Below, in pieces: positions 9,259-18,178 of a stretch of 56,671 bases of DNA (its first letter is position 1; each line of letters opens with the position of its first letter). The notes beneath the pieces are model-generated. The model ran no database searches. It was not told where the DNA came from and saw only the letters and a list, made by a program, of their open reading frames with translations. Origin of the DNA: Prolixibacteraceae bacterium. Its GTDB lineage: Bacteria; Bacteroidota; Bacteroidia; Bacteroidales; Prolixibacteraceae. The translations under genes and the position numbers were made by a program. Where the stretch lies: positions 1 to 56,671 of the forward strand of contig JAGODU010000004.1 in NCBI GenBank assembly GCA_017998095.1. Reading direction: 5' to 3'.

Positions 9259-10221
9259 TTAGCCAAATCGATAGGGTGTAGGGCCATCAGAGGTCTCAAC
9301 CTCTTTATTGAAAAACTTTATCTGTCCTATAATATCAACCCCGACGCTTTCACCCCATTTGTTTATCAGCAATTTTGTAATCTTCCCCATTTCACCTGTG
9401 CCAATCAAAACATTGTTCAAACCTGTGACAGGAAGAATGCAAAACGGCGTGCCGGTCATAAAAGATTCATCTGCAGTATAAACATCATAAGGTTCAATAT
9501 TTTTTTCGATGCATTTCAAGTTAAGTTCTTCCGCGAGTTCAAAAATATATGCCCTGCTTACACCCCGCAGGATATTCCTGCCCTCGGGTGTAATAATGCA
9601 GTCATCCTTCACAATAAAAAAGTTGTCCCCCGTACCTTCGGCGACAAATCCATCAGTGTCAAGAAGCAACGCCCAGTTGTTTTCGCCTTTGAACTGTGAT
9701 GCTTCAATATTTGCCATCTGATAATAAATCCTGCTTCTGTTCTTTATCTTGGGATCAAGCAGATAACCAGGTATTGCCCTCTGCGACGTTATGACCGCGT
9801 TTATCCCGGTATCGAACAGTTTACCCATACCTACCACAGTCCATTTCAGTGGAAAATCGGCAATTACAAGGGTCGGCTGAAGCTTTCCGCCGAACACCTG
9901 GGCATAAATAGCAAGTGGTCCCCGGCTCACATTGATCATCAATCTGTGTTCATCGGTGTCGTTGAAAAACGGGTCGTTTCTTTCTATTGTTTCATAACAG
10001 AGTTTTTCCATTGCGTCGATCTCGATACCAAGAGGAATACGCAATATCTTAATTCCAGCATAGAGTCGTTGGAGATGCTCTTTCAACTTGAACTGCTTTT
10101 TATTAAAAGACCTGGTCATCTCAAACACCATATCACCAAACATCAGCGCAGAATCGAATATCGATATCTTTGCTTCCGCCTCTGGCACAAACTTGCCGTT
10201 CAGGTAAACTAATCTTGACAT
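9259..10221 (-). CDS. PLP-dependent class IV aminotransferase
   Basis: Fold-type IV aminotransferase of about 320 residues, related to branched-chain and D-amino-acid aminotransferases: VYLNGKFVPEAEAKISIFD at the N-terminus, an Arg in NVSRGP, the PLP-lysine region LDPKIKNRS near 165, EGTGDNFFIV near 205 and TGTPFCILPVTG near 260. The start is ATG 10221 with GGAGA 8 nt upstream; the longer TTG reading has no site. Its neighbours are the NeuB-like synthase (18 nt) and GmhA. It may aminate a keto sugar acid or provide the 2-oxo acid by deaminating an amino acid; I cannot tell which. Confidence 0.87.
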   Translation of the reverse strand: MSRLVYLNGKFVPEAEAKISIFDSALMFGDMVFEMTRSFNKKQFKLKEHLQRLYAGIKILRIPLGIEIDAMEKLCYETIERNDPFFNDTDEHRLMINVSRGPLAIYAQVFGGKLQPTLVIADFPLKWTVVGMGKLFDTGINAVITSQRAIPGYLLDPKIKNRSRIYYQMANIEASQFKGENNWALLLDTDGFVAEGTGDNFFIVKDDCIITPEGRNILRGVSRAYIFELAEELNLKCIEKNIEPYDVYTADESFMTGTPFCILPVTGLNNVLIGTGEMGKITKLLINKWGESVGVDIIGQIKFFNKEVETSDGPTPYRFG

Positions 10222-10239
10222 TATATTTTTCTCCAATTG

Positions 10240-11127
10240 TTATTCGTCATGCCACTTAAAGTCTTCTTCACGAAAATACCGCAGCTTATAAGCAACCTTT
10301 TCTTCTTCGGCAATAATTATCTTATCCCTGCTTCCAAGTATCCTTTTTACATCTCTCGTGTCCCTAACGACAAGCTGCAATCCCCTCGATTCGAGGGATG
10401 AGGATTGATCTGAACCATACATGCTTCTGTCCAAAGTTATATGTCTCTCTATCGCAACAGCGCCCAGAGCAACTGCGAGGGTGGTCGGAAGAATCCCGTG
10501 TTCATGGCCGCTATACCCGACAGGACAGTTGTATCTATCCTGAATCGTTCTGATAATGTTGACATTACACCATTCGTCAGGACATGGATATACTGAGACA
10601 CAGTGCATTATTGTGAAAGGACAGGCCTTTCTCACAAATATGTCCACAACTCGGTCGATCTTTTCAAAACCGGTCATACCCGTAGAAATGAATGTGTGCT
10701 TACCTTCGTCGGCCACCATTTCTACAAGGTTTTTGTGCGTCAGCATGGTTGATGCGATCTTGTTGAAAGGTAGATCATATTGCCTCAAAAACTCCTGACT
10801 TTTTTCATCCCAAGCAGAAGCAAACCAGTAGATGCCTTTTGCTTTACAATACCGGTCAATCTCGTCATACTGGTCTTTGCCGAACTCAAGCCCCTCTTTT
10901 TGCGACCGCTGAGTTGTTCCCCACGGGCTCTGTCTCGGTAAATCGAGTAGTTCCTTCGTGTAAACAATGTCTATAGTTCTTTTTTGGAACTTAACTGCAT
11001 CCGCGCCGCAATCCTTCGCCATATCGATCAGCCTCTTTGCAATATCAACGCTGCCGTTATGGTTAATACCAACTTCTGCGATTACAAAAGGCAATAACTC
11101 CTGATTCTCATAAGGATTTACTTTCAT
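10240..11127 (-). CDS. NeuB-like ulosonic acid synthase lacking SAF domain
   Basis: NeuB-family barrel, 295 residues: EVGINHNG at 18-25, DAVKFQKR near 43, a FASAWDEKS segment near 105, STGMTG near 145, MHCVSVYPCP, and the metal-binding histidines in YSGHEHG and IERHITLDR. The family condenses phosphoenolpyruvate with an aldose (ManNAc or its phosphate) to give nonulosonic acids. Typical NeuB is about 340-350 residues with a C-terminal SAF (antifreeze-like) domain that supplies a substrate-binding Arg in the dimer; this protein ends just after the barrel. ATG 11127 is preceded by GGGAG. It lies directly after the CMP-sugar synthetase gene, as expected for activation of the product. Confidence 0.87.
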   Translation of the reverse strand: MKVNPYENQELLPFVIAEVGINHNGSVDIAKRLIDMAKDCGADAVKFQKRTIDIVYTKELLDLPRQSPWGTTQRSQKEGLEFGKDQYDEIDRYCKAKGIYWFASAWDEKSQEFLRQYDLPFNKIASTMLTHKNLVEMVADEGKHTFISTGMTGFEKIDRVVDIFVRKACPFTIMHCVSVYPCPDEWCNVNIIRTIQDRYNCPVGYSGHEHGILPTTLAVALGAVAIERHITLDRSMYGSDQSSSLESRGLQLVVRDTRDVKRILGSRDKIIIAEEEKVAYKLRYFREEDFKWHDE

Positions 11128-11149
11128 TTACGCTCCCGATTTTTAAATT

Positions 11150-12313
11150 TTATTCAATTAAGCCTACAAACTCTCTAATCACACCTGAACCGCCCGGGGT
11201 AGTCAGGATGATGCTTGAAATCTTCTTGATCTCTACATTGGCGTCTGACGGACATACGGGATATCCCACCGTTTTCATCACATCAAGGTCATTTATGTCG
11301 TTTCCTATGTAAACCACATTTTTGAGTAATATCTTATGCTCGTTGCAGTATGACTGCAATACCGTTTTTTTATCGTCCACACCCTTCAGGATAGATAAAC
11401 CCAACTTTTTTGCCCTTGCCTCTACTACCTTGTTTTTTTCCATTGTCAATATAATCTGCGGAATGTCTTTTTTCTTTATCATACCTGTCGCAAGTCCATC
11501 TGCCCGACTCACCGTTACGCTTTCCAATCCGTCCTCTCTAACGAGCACGGTGTTGTTCGTCATGACCCCATCAAAATCATACACAATAAGCTCGATATTT
11601 TTAAGCTTAATCCCCTTGAGGGCTCCTTTAAGAATATTTTTCCGCATATAGTATTCACATAATTCCAAATCCTCCGGGTTGTCTATTTCATATGATTTCC
11701 ACATAGGCATCTCATATATGGCTATTTTACCACCGAGCCTGTTACCATATTTTCTTATAACTTCAGGCTTAAAAACATATATGGAACCGTTTTCAAGATA
11801 ATAAGGCTTTCTGTCCTGTCGTCTTCCCCTATTTTTGTAATCATATGTGAGACTTTTTAGATGATCCTCCATATAGCCCCATACGCAAAAATCATCAAGG
11901 ACTGTTGCGGAAAAAAGAGAATCTGCATCTTCTGCTATGAATTTCTTTAATGCGCCATCCATATCACTATCATCACGGAGGGGCGATGTTGCCTGGAGAA
12001 ATACCACTGCTTCTATCCTTTGTTCTTTTTCAATCTCGGAAATCGCATGAATCAAGGCGCTTTCCGATGAAGCCGTATCTGTAGCAAGTTCTTCCGGCCT
12101 CCAGATAACCTTTGCACCATATGCGAGAGAAGCATCGGCAATTTCACCATCATCCGTGGAAACATAAACACCGTCTATTCGACTGCTTTTTGCGGCCTGT
12201 TCGATAGACCATGCAATGAGCGGCTTTCCGCAGAAGTTCACAATATTCTTGTGCGGAATGGATTTTGAGCCACCCCGGGCAGGAACAATTGCAATTATTT
12301 TACCTTTTTTCAT
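11150..12313 (-). CDS. CMP-ulosonate cytidylyltransferase fused to KdsC-like phosphatase
   Basis: Two-domain protein of 387 residues. Residues 1 to about 225 form a CMP-sialate/KDO-type cytidylyltransferase (IVPARGGSKSIPHKN at the N-terminus, LQATSPLRDDSD near 105, YEIDNPEDLELCE at the end). Residues from about 240 form a KdsC-type HAD phosphatase with YDFDGVMTNN, SRADGLATGMIKK, GNDINDLDVM and GGSGVIREF. This matches the layout of vertebrate CMP-sialic acid synthetases, but here the DxDG nucleophile is intact. Such a fusion would dephosphorylate a ulosonate phosphate and then activate it with CTP. It neighbours the NeuB-like gene, strongly supporting a CMP-ulosonic acid product. Confidence 0.9.
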   Translation of the reverse strand: MKKGKIIAIVPARGGSKSIPHKNIVNFCGKPLIAWSIEQAAKSSRIDGVYVSTDDGEIADASLAYGAKVIWRPEELATDTASSESALIHAISEIEKEQRIEAVVFLQATSPLRDDSDMDGALKKFIAEDADSLFSATVLDDFCVWGYMEDHLKSLTYDYKNRGRRQDRKPYYLENGSIYVFKPEVIRKYGNRLGGKIAIYEMPMWKSYEIDNPEDLELCEYYMRKNILKGALKGIKLKNIELIVYDFDGVMTNNTVLVREDGLESVTVSRADGLATGMIKKKDIPQIILTMEKNKVVEARAKKLGLSILKGVDDKKTVLQSYCNEHKILLKNVVYIGNDINDLDVMKTVGYPVCPSDANVEIKKISSIILTTPGGSGVIREFVGLIE

Positions 12314-12335
12314 ATCATATTTCCCTTTTGATACT

Positions 12336-13445
12336 TCAGTTACATTGTTTTTTTAATTTTACCGCCGCCTCACCGGCAAGCCTGTCAAACTCAATTCGCC
12401 ACTTTTCCCGGTCAATCCGATTGTAAAGCCATTCAAAATCCGTAATCAGCTTTTCGGTCGTTTCCTGCTCCCACACAAGTTTCTGTAACGGTGTTGCCCA
12501 GGGCATCTGCTGCTCTGCTTCCAGTTTTTCATACACCGTCTGAAAACCGTATATTACATAAGGTTTATCGCCAAACAAAGCCATTGTTGCAGGTCCGCTG
12601 GTTGTGCCGAGAAACATGATACCCGCCTGAATTAGAGCCAGATCCTGTTCTATAGTTGTACTATAATCCTTTGCAATAAGCACATTTGAAAAACCCCGAA
12701 ACCTTGGATCAATCTCTTCTTTCTCTCCTATCATCACAAAAAAGACATCGTGATGCTGTTCGCAGTAACCTACAAATTCCAGCCATGAATCAATAACAGC
12801 ATTACGATAGCTATGGGTAGGAAGATTACGCAATTGTATTACTATCGGGAGTCTTTTTTGAGATTGAGCTGCAAGAAAATGCCTCGCCCACATTAAAGTT
12901 GCATTTTTACAGGAAAGATAAGGGACATAATGGTTTTCTTCATAGAAAAGCAGCGCATAATTAAAATAATTGTGGTATTGTTCTAAAAATCTACCCTCTT
13001 TATCCGAATACGGGGGAAAAATTATATACCTGTCGTAATTTTCTGCAATATACTTAGACAACATTCCGGGTGAGTCCATAATAATCAAAGACCCTAAGTA
13101 TTGGTTCACAAAAAACACCGATATGAGTTTTGTAAAGTAGTAATGAAAATTCTGAGAATCCATTCCGCCATCTGCCCTTGCAGGATTTAATTCATCACAT
13201 AAAAGTATTATGTCTATTTTTTCAACCTTATGAATATCCCTGACAATAAGGGCCATCACCTGACAATAGAGTAAATCGCCAACCGTAAAAGGCACATACC
13301 GGAAGTCCCAAACTGCCAGTATGCGCTTCCCTTCTTGTTGGATACTCCAAATATTGCTGCGCAAATACGGAACTGTCCAACGAAATATGTTAATCAGGCC
13401 CCTGAAAACCTTTTTATATGTTATGCCGAATCCTGAAGTATTCAT
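12336..13445 (-). CDS. Glycosyltransferase-like protein, paralogue family A
   Basis: Protein of 369 residues with no named family I recognise. It shares a pattern with the products at 19299-20303 and, more weakly, 18168-19277. The shared parts are an early AVWDFRYVPFTVGDLLYCQV strand-turn (compare GIYDFSYAPYALGDAITWQV), a middle region ending FVMIGEKEEI, and a late MFLGTTSGPATMALFGDKPYVIYG segment, the latter like nucleotide-sugar sites of GT-B glycosyltransferases. No signal peptide or clear membrane helix. It lies between a methyltransferase and the CMP-sugar synthetase. I infer a glycan-assembly role; the family is not identified. Confidence 0.62.
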   Translation of the reverse strand: MNTSGFGITYKKVFRGLINIFRWTVPYLRSNIWSIQQEGKRILAVWDFRYVPFTVGDLLYCQVMALIVRDIHKVEKIDIILLCDELNPARADGGMDSQNFHYYFTKLISVFFVNQYLGSLIIMDSPGMLSKYIAENYDRYIIFPPYSDKEGRFLEQYHNYFNYALLFYEENHYVPYLSCKNATLMWARHFLAAQSQKRLPIVIQLRNLPTHSYRNAVIDSWLEFVGYCEQHHDVFFVMIGEKEEIDPRFRGFSNVLIAKDYSTTIEQDLALIQAGIMFLGTTSGPATMALFGDKPYVIYGFQTVYEKLEAEQQMPWATPLQKLVWEQETTEKLITDFEWLYNRIDREKWRIEFDRLAGEAAVKLKKQCN

Positions 13446-13475
13446 TATTTAATAAATCCCGAACTATAATCGTTT

Positions 13476-14651
13476 TTAATGTTTTACAACAGCCATCGGA
13501 GGCGGTAAATAATATTCAGCAGGTCCACCGGTTAACCGCGAATATATATTCTCCGCAATGCCGGACGGCAAAGCTATAAAGACATGGCTGTCATCCGGAA
13601 CTGTCTGAGTGCTATAAATAGGCTTTCCCAAAAAGGTTTTGCCTGTTCTGCTTGAATCCTCATCAACAAAAAAATCTACAGTACCGTTGGTTGCGCCGAA
13701 TAACCATCCGGCCGCAATGGAAGTACCGAATACACCGAAACGCCCCTTTCCGGAAACCGTCTCTGCGACAACCCTGAAAGATTCCATCCATTCAAGGCAA
13801 TTAACGACTGACTGCAAGCGGTCATCTAAATTCTCCTGCTCACCACAATTTGGGCTGTCTTTTTCAATCTTAGCTCTTCGGGCTATCAGTGATATTTCTT
13901 TCGGCACCCATGCGCTTGTGGCCGCAAAAGGTTCAAGCCCGGCGTTTTCCAATACTCTAATCAATGTATTGAGATCAAAATGTGTACAATGATCTGCAAT
14001 CACCAAATCAAAAGGGTTTTGCTGAAAATCCGGGAGGTCTATTACGAGAAACCCTCCATCCGCCAGCTTGTCTCCAGCCGCTCTTAGAAATTCAATAGGG
14101 TTTATAACATGTTCAAGAACATGCAACATTGTTATAAGTGTAAATTTGTCCGGCACTTGGCGTAAATCACAGGTATATAGGACAGTATTTTTTCCTATTC
14201 CCTCTATATTGTCACGATATTTGTCGTCCAGTTCTGTTCCTGAAAGTTCCCATCCCTGAACAAGATTATTGAACGTTCTCAGCAAGCCGCCGTTGCCGCA
14301 GCCTATATCAAGCATATTGCCTTTTGGGGGAAGCCCTGTTTTTGAAAGAACATATTCTATAAGTCTTGCCGAACGGGCTGATGCCACCCCTGTTTTATTG
14401 TCAAAAACTTTCTGCTCCACGCCCCCGCTCTGATGGTATATCTGATATTTATCGTAAATTCTCTTCGCATCATCATGCCATTCCGAATCAATAACCTTTT
14501 GAATGCAACCACAGCTCAAGCACTGAGCAATTTTTAATTTTCTTTTCCAGGGTTTGCAATCCGATGTAACCTGGAACAGCTTCTCGCAACCAGGCGCCAA
14601 CCTTGTTTCACCGCCGCAAATATGACATGAAGTTAATTTTTTCAATCGCAT
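13476..14651 (-). CDS. Zinc-ribbon class I SAM methyltransferase (sugar C-methyltransferase type)
   Basis: Protein of 391 residues in three parts: a CxxC...CxxC ribbon at the N-terminus (CHICG near 9, CLSCG near 45), a Rossmann SAM domain with MLDIGCGNGG near 112 and MLHVLEHVINP near 170, and a C-terminal Rossmann-like domain (FGTSIAAGWLFG, VDEDSSRTG). This three-part layout is that of NDP-sugar C-methyltransferases such as TylC3/NovU. It would add a branching methyl to a keto deoxysugar; N- or O-methylation cannot be ruled out. It sits 4 nt downstream of the RmlD-like reductase, consistent with joint work on one NDP-sugar. Confidence 0.82.
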   Translation of the reverse strand: MRLKKLTSCHICGGETRLAPGCEKLFQVTSDCKPWKRKLKIAQCLSCGCIQKVIDSEWHDDAKRIYDKYQIYHQSGGVEQKVFDNKTGVASARSARLIEYVLSKTGLPPKGNMLDIGCGNGGLLRTFNNLVQGWELSGTELDDKYRDNIEGIGKNTVLYTCDLRQVPDKFTLITMLHVLEHVINPIEFLRAAGDKLADGGFLVIDLPDFQQNPFDLVIADHCTHFDLNTLIRVLENAGLEPFAATSAWVPKEISLIARRAKIEKDSPNCGEQENLDDRLQSVVNCLEWMESFRVVAETVSGKGRFGVFGTSIAAGWLFGATNGTVDFFVDEDSSRTGKTFLGKPIYSTQTVPDDSHVFIALPSGIAENIYSRLTGGPAEYYLPPPMAVVKH

Positions 14652-14655
14652 GCTA

Positions 14656-15543
14656 TTAAACTTTCTCGTTGTATACGGAAATTATGTTGTCCAACACAGA
14701 CCATACATCCGGTGGTTCCATCCCCAACTCAACCCTAAGCCTTGACGCATCCAGCGAGGTGTAAAACGGTATATGTTCTAATGTCAGCCCTGACTCTCTC
14801 GCCTTGACAGGCTGCACCAGTTGCACATCGGCATTCATCTTGCGGGCGATATAAAGCGCCATCTGTTCGTACGTAATATCTTCTTTGGCCGCAACATGCG
14901 TAATGCCTGAAAATTTCCTTTCGCCTATTGCTGCCAAAGCTTCAACCGCATAAGAAAGGGAAATGGGCGATATCCCCATATCCGCAAAGGGACTGATCGG
15001 TTTACCATTCTTCAGTAAATTTATCCAATTCGCTACAAGAGGCATTTCTGGCCAAATGATTTTGGAAAATCTGATGATAGAGACTGATTTGCCCAATAAA
15101 AGCAATGCTCTTTCGGTTTCCGCCTTCTGTCGTCCATACTCTGTCTTCGGACCAACAGGATCATTCTCTTTTCTCAGGGGAGTTTCTCCGTCAAAAACAA
15201 GATTTGTTGAGAGAAAAACAACAAACACCCCTGCGGCTATTAGTTTTTCTGCCATCAGGACAGTATTGGTTACATTAATCTTCCTGCTTACTGCCGGATT
15301 CCTACGGCACTCATCCAATGATGTAACGGCAGCGCAAAGGCATGCTATTGAAATTCCTTCAGGGGGCATCCAGTCATTAATATCTTCAGATAGACTTAGA
15401 AAAGAAAATTTTTCTGATACTACGTTCTCCAGACACGTTGTGCCAAGCACGGTTCGCCCGGATAGTTCAAGGCTTGCTGCGAGCTTGCGGCCAATCAGTC
15501 CATCCACCCCCGAAATAAACCAATTTCCTTCTGAATATTTCAT
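14656..15543 (-). CDS. RmlD-like NDP-sugar 4-reductase
   Basis: RmlD substrate-binding family SDR of 295 residues: ISGVDGLIGRKLA near residue 10 as dinucleotide loop, CLCAAVTSLDECRRNP near 68 (the RmlD-type NCAA...VDxAE equivalent), LSTNLVFDGE near 112 and catalytic YGRQK near 135. RmlD reduces dTDP-4-keto-rhamnose at C4; this member is divergent and probably reduces another 4-keto sugar. The gene lies 5 nt after an AlgJ-like gene and directly before a sugar methyltransferase. Confidence 0.84.
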   Translation of the reverse strand: MKYSEGNWFISGVDGLIGRKLAASLELSGRTVLGTTCLENVVSEKFSFLSLSEDINDWMPPEGISIACLCAAVTSLDECRRNPAVSRKINVTNTVLMAEKLIAAGVFVVFLSTNLVFDGETPLRKENDPVGPKTEYGRQKAETERALLLLGKSVSIIRFSKIIWPEMPLVANWINLLKNGKPISPFADMGISPISLSYAVEALAAIGERKFSGITHVAAKEDITYEQMALYIARKMNADVQLVQPVKARESGLTLEHIPFYTSLDASRLRVELGMEPPDVWSVLDNIISVYNEKV

Positions 15544-15548
15544 TAATT

Positions 15549-16652
15549 TTAATTCTTTGTAAGCAAAACGTTATTCAGCAAACCTTTTTCACGCAAATAT
15601 CTCGTTACAACTTCCGCAGCAATCTCAGTTCCGCGTTCATTCCAGTGTGTATCTGTATGAAAAAACAGACCCTTATCCTTGTTTGCGATAAAGTCTTTCT
15701 GCAAATCGACTGCATAAACGCCTTCTTCTTCGAGTTTCCTAATTAGTCTTGGAAAATATTCCTTTGAATATTCATCGACTTTATCAGCATATAAAAGATC
15801 TTTACGTGGTACAAGAACTAGAATATATATATATCCCCTTTGTAATAGTTGTCTGCTGAAATTAGATATCATTTCAACTTGTCTTTCGAGAATTTCTTCA
15901 TACAAAGAATTTTTTTTTCTGTATACTTTATTTACATCGTTTTCATTATCGAAAAATGGAACTTTATATTCAGAACCACATAAATAAGGCCTGTTGTCAT
16001 TGTTGTTTTTGACAATACTGATATCGTTTTTTACTATTTTTGCAGCACGTATTATAAAAGATGTTGGATAGAATCGTTTTACGCTTAATGAAACTTTATT
16101 GTATTCTTTCATGGGAACATATTCATCAATAATAAAATTATCAGGAAACAATTCTTTGATCTTTACATGCATAGCATCAATTACATTAATTACAAGATTT
16201 ACTTTTCTCAATTCATTTTTACCGAGTATTTTTCTTAAAAGCGTCTCTCGCCCACCGTTAAAAACAGGTTTATGCAATTTCAGTGCAAGCCTCCAGGAGA
16301 AAGTTTCATTGTTACTCAATCTTGACCCCCAGCAATGAGAATCTCCGTAAACAAGAATCTTATATTCATCAGTATAATACGGCCCGAGCCTGAATCCATC
16401 GGCATCTGTGGAGACATGCGTAAAGTATTTATCCTGAAAATAAAAAAGATATGATCGGGTCATATCACCTTTTTCAAAACCATTCCACACCCTTGTCCTG
16501 TATGAATTAGGATAAACCACTTCCGAAAAATATTCCCATGCTCTCCAATAAAAAATAGAAGGTCTGATTAAAAAAACAGTATAAGGCACAATAAAAGACA
16601 GGGCCAGGAATAATACGAGGCTCACAACATACAAACGATGTCTATTTTTCAA
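15549..16652 (-). CDS. AlgJ/AlgX-like SGNH-fold protein for glycan O-acetylation
   Basis: Protein of 367 residues with one N-terminal signal-anchor helix (VVSLVLFLALSFIVP) and a periplasmic SGNH-like domain. The nucleophile block is VYGDSHCWG near 105 and the catalytic Asp-His pair is DTHWNERG near 335. This is the arrangement of AlgJ/AlgX and DltD-like partners that take acetyl groups from an MBOAT protein and place them on an exported polysaccharide. The start codon is a TTG that overlaps the TGA of the MBOAT gene (TTGA), with no separate ribosome-binding site, so translation is probably coupled. Confidence 0.82.
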   Translation of the reverse strand: MKNRHRLYVVSLVLFLALSFIVPYTVFLIRPSIFYWRAWEYFSEVVYPNSYRTRVWNGFEKGDMTRSYLFYFQDKYFTHVSTDADGFRLGPYYTDEYKILVYGDSHCWGSRLSNNETFSWRLALKLHKPVFNGGRETLLRKILGKNELRKVNLVINVIDAMHVKIKELFPDNFIIDEYVPMKEYNKVSLSVKRFYPTSFIIRAAKIVKNDISIVKNNNDNRPYLCGSEYKVPFFDNENDVNKVYRKKNSLYEEILERQVEMISNFSRQLLQRGYIYILVLVPRKDLLYADKVDEYSKEYFPRLIRKLEEEGVYAVDLQKDFIANKDKGLFFHTDTHWNERGTEIAAEVVTRYLREKGLLNNVLLTKN

Positions 16653-18178
16653 AACTGGTAGTAAAGAAATTCTTTAACATCATCCATTAGCCCAAATGTA
16701 AATGTTGCCATTATAAAAATAAGCACAAGCCAGATAAAGTTGGGTTTCCATTTCAATGGTACCATACTCGGCACATTATTAAATTTGATATCATATCGAA
16801 GTGCAGGCTTAAAATTTGACATTACCTCATGCAAGTTAGGAAAAAACCAACATATAAACAATAAGGATGCGAGAATAAAAAAAATTGTATACGTACCATG
16901 CACCGTAAAAAGGTTTATATGTGGGAATAGTTTAGCAGCATAAGCGTCTATTCCACTAAAACCAACCATACTTTTCCATATTACAAAGGCCTCGTTCATA
17001 TCTTTAGCCCTAAAAACCACCCAAGCGAAGACAACTGTTATAAAAGTAATCAAACGACTCGCCCAATAAAAAACTTGATTTGGCAATTTTTTATATTCAA
17101 TCCTATAATTTCTTAAAAACCAACGCCATAAATGATTAATAACAAGAAAAATGCCATGAAGCCAACCCCATAGAATAAACGTCCACCCCGCTCCATGCCA
17201 TAGTCCAACAAACAACATCGTAACGAGTAGATTTACATAGCGTCTTACCGAACCCTTTCTGTTTCCCCCGAGAGGTATGTAGAGATAATCCCTGAAAAAA
17301 CGGGATAATGTTATGTGCCATCTGTACCAAAACTCTATTACGCTTGAAGCCTTGTAAGGTGAATAAAAGTTTACAGGAAACCATATATTAAAGATTCTTG
17401 CCAGGCCTATAGCCATATCCGAATAACCCGAAAAGTCAAAATAAAGCTGGAATGAATATGCCAGTGCACCAACCCATGATTCAAAAAATGTTAGCTGAAC
17501 ACCTTTGCTGGCCACTTTAAACACCGCATTGGCATAAACTGAAACACCATCGGCAAGCACGACCTTTTTGAAGAGACCGATGAAAAAAATAGTCAAACCG
17601 ACAGAGATATTTGAAAAGTTAAAACTACAAAATTTTTCCTTATTTAGTTGAGGAATAAGCTCCTGGTGATGGATTAATGGACCGGCAAGAAGATGCGGGA
17701 AAAAGGTAACAAAAAAACAATATTCAAGAAAGGTGTACTTTCCGACTTTTCCTTTATAATTATCAACTAAATACACAATCTGAATAAATGTATAAAAACT
17801 GATGCCTATCGGCAGAATAATGTTTTGGAGGGCTATAGAAAGATTTGATAAATTGTTAAGATTTTCAATAAAAAAGTTAAAATACTTAAAATAGCAAAGC
17901 AGCGCAAGATTAGACCCTATTCCAAAAATCAGAATCCACTTGGGCACACGTTTCTGAAATTGTCTGTATCGGTTAAACCACAGTCCAATTGAATAATTAA
18001 AAATAGAAGAAAAAACGATTAGCATTGTAAATTTAGGATTCCACCAACCATAGAAAAAAAGCGAAGCACAAATTAGCCATACAAGTGCAACGCTTTTTTT
18101 AATTTTCCCGATGAAAAAAAACCCTGCAAATACAATCGGTAAAAATATCAATATAAAAATGTACGAGTTAAACAGCAT
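16649..18178 (-). CDS. MBOAT-family membrane O-acyltransferase (AlgI-like)
   Basis: Polytopic membrane protein of 509 residues with about ten hydrophobic helices. It has the MBOAT landmarks: FDFSGYSDMAIGLAR near 250, FWYRWHITLSRFFRDYLYIPLGG near 280, and the catalytic histidine in LFVGLWHGAGWTF near 325. The family transfers acyl (usually acetyl) groups across the inner membrane to secreted glycans. Paired with the AlgJ-like gene downstream, it should O-acetylate the polysaccharide in the periplasm. Its ATG lies within the last codons of the preceding gene (11-nt overlap). Confidence 0.92.
   Translation of the reverse strand: MLFNSYIFILIFLPIVFAGFFFIGKIKKSVALVWLICASLFFYGWWNPKFTMLIVFSSIFNYSIGLWFNRYRQFQKRVPKWILIFGIGSNLALLCYFKYFNFFIENLNNLSNLSIALQNIILPIGISFYTFIQIVYLVDNYKGKVGKYTFLEYCFFVTFFPHLLAGPLIHHQELIPQLNKEKFCSFNFSNISVGLTIFFIGLFKKVVLADGVSVYANAVFKVASKGVQLTFFESWVGALAYSFQLYFDFSGYSDMAIGLARIFNIWFPVNFYSPYKASSVIEFWYRWHITLSRFFRDYLYIPLGGNRKGSVRRYVNLLVTMLFVGLWHGAGWTFILWGWLHGIFLVINHLWRWFLRNYRIEYKKLPNQVFYWASRLITFITVVFAWVVFRAKDMNEAFVIWKSMVGFSGIDAYAAKLFPHINLFTVHGTYTIFFILASLLFICWFFPNLHEVMSNFKPALRYDIKFNNVPSMVPLKWKPNFIWLVLIFIMATFTFGLMDDVKEFLYYQF

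Noticed and set aside
14963..15562. Plus-strand frame of 199 codons
   Set aside because: Antisense shadow of the RmlD-like gene, which has clear SDR motifs.
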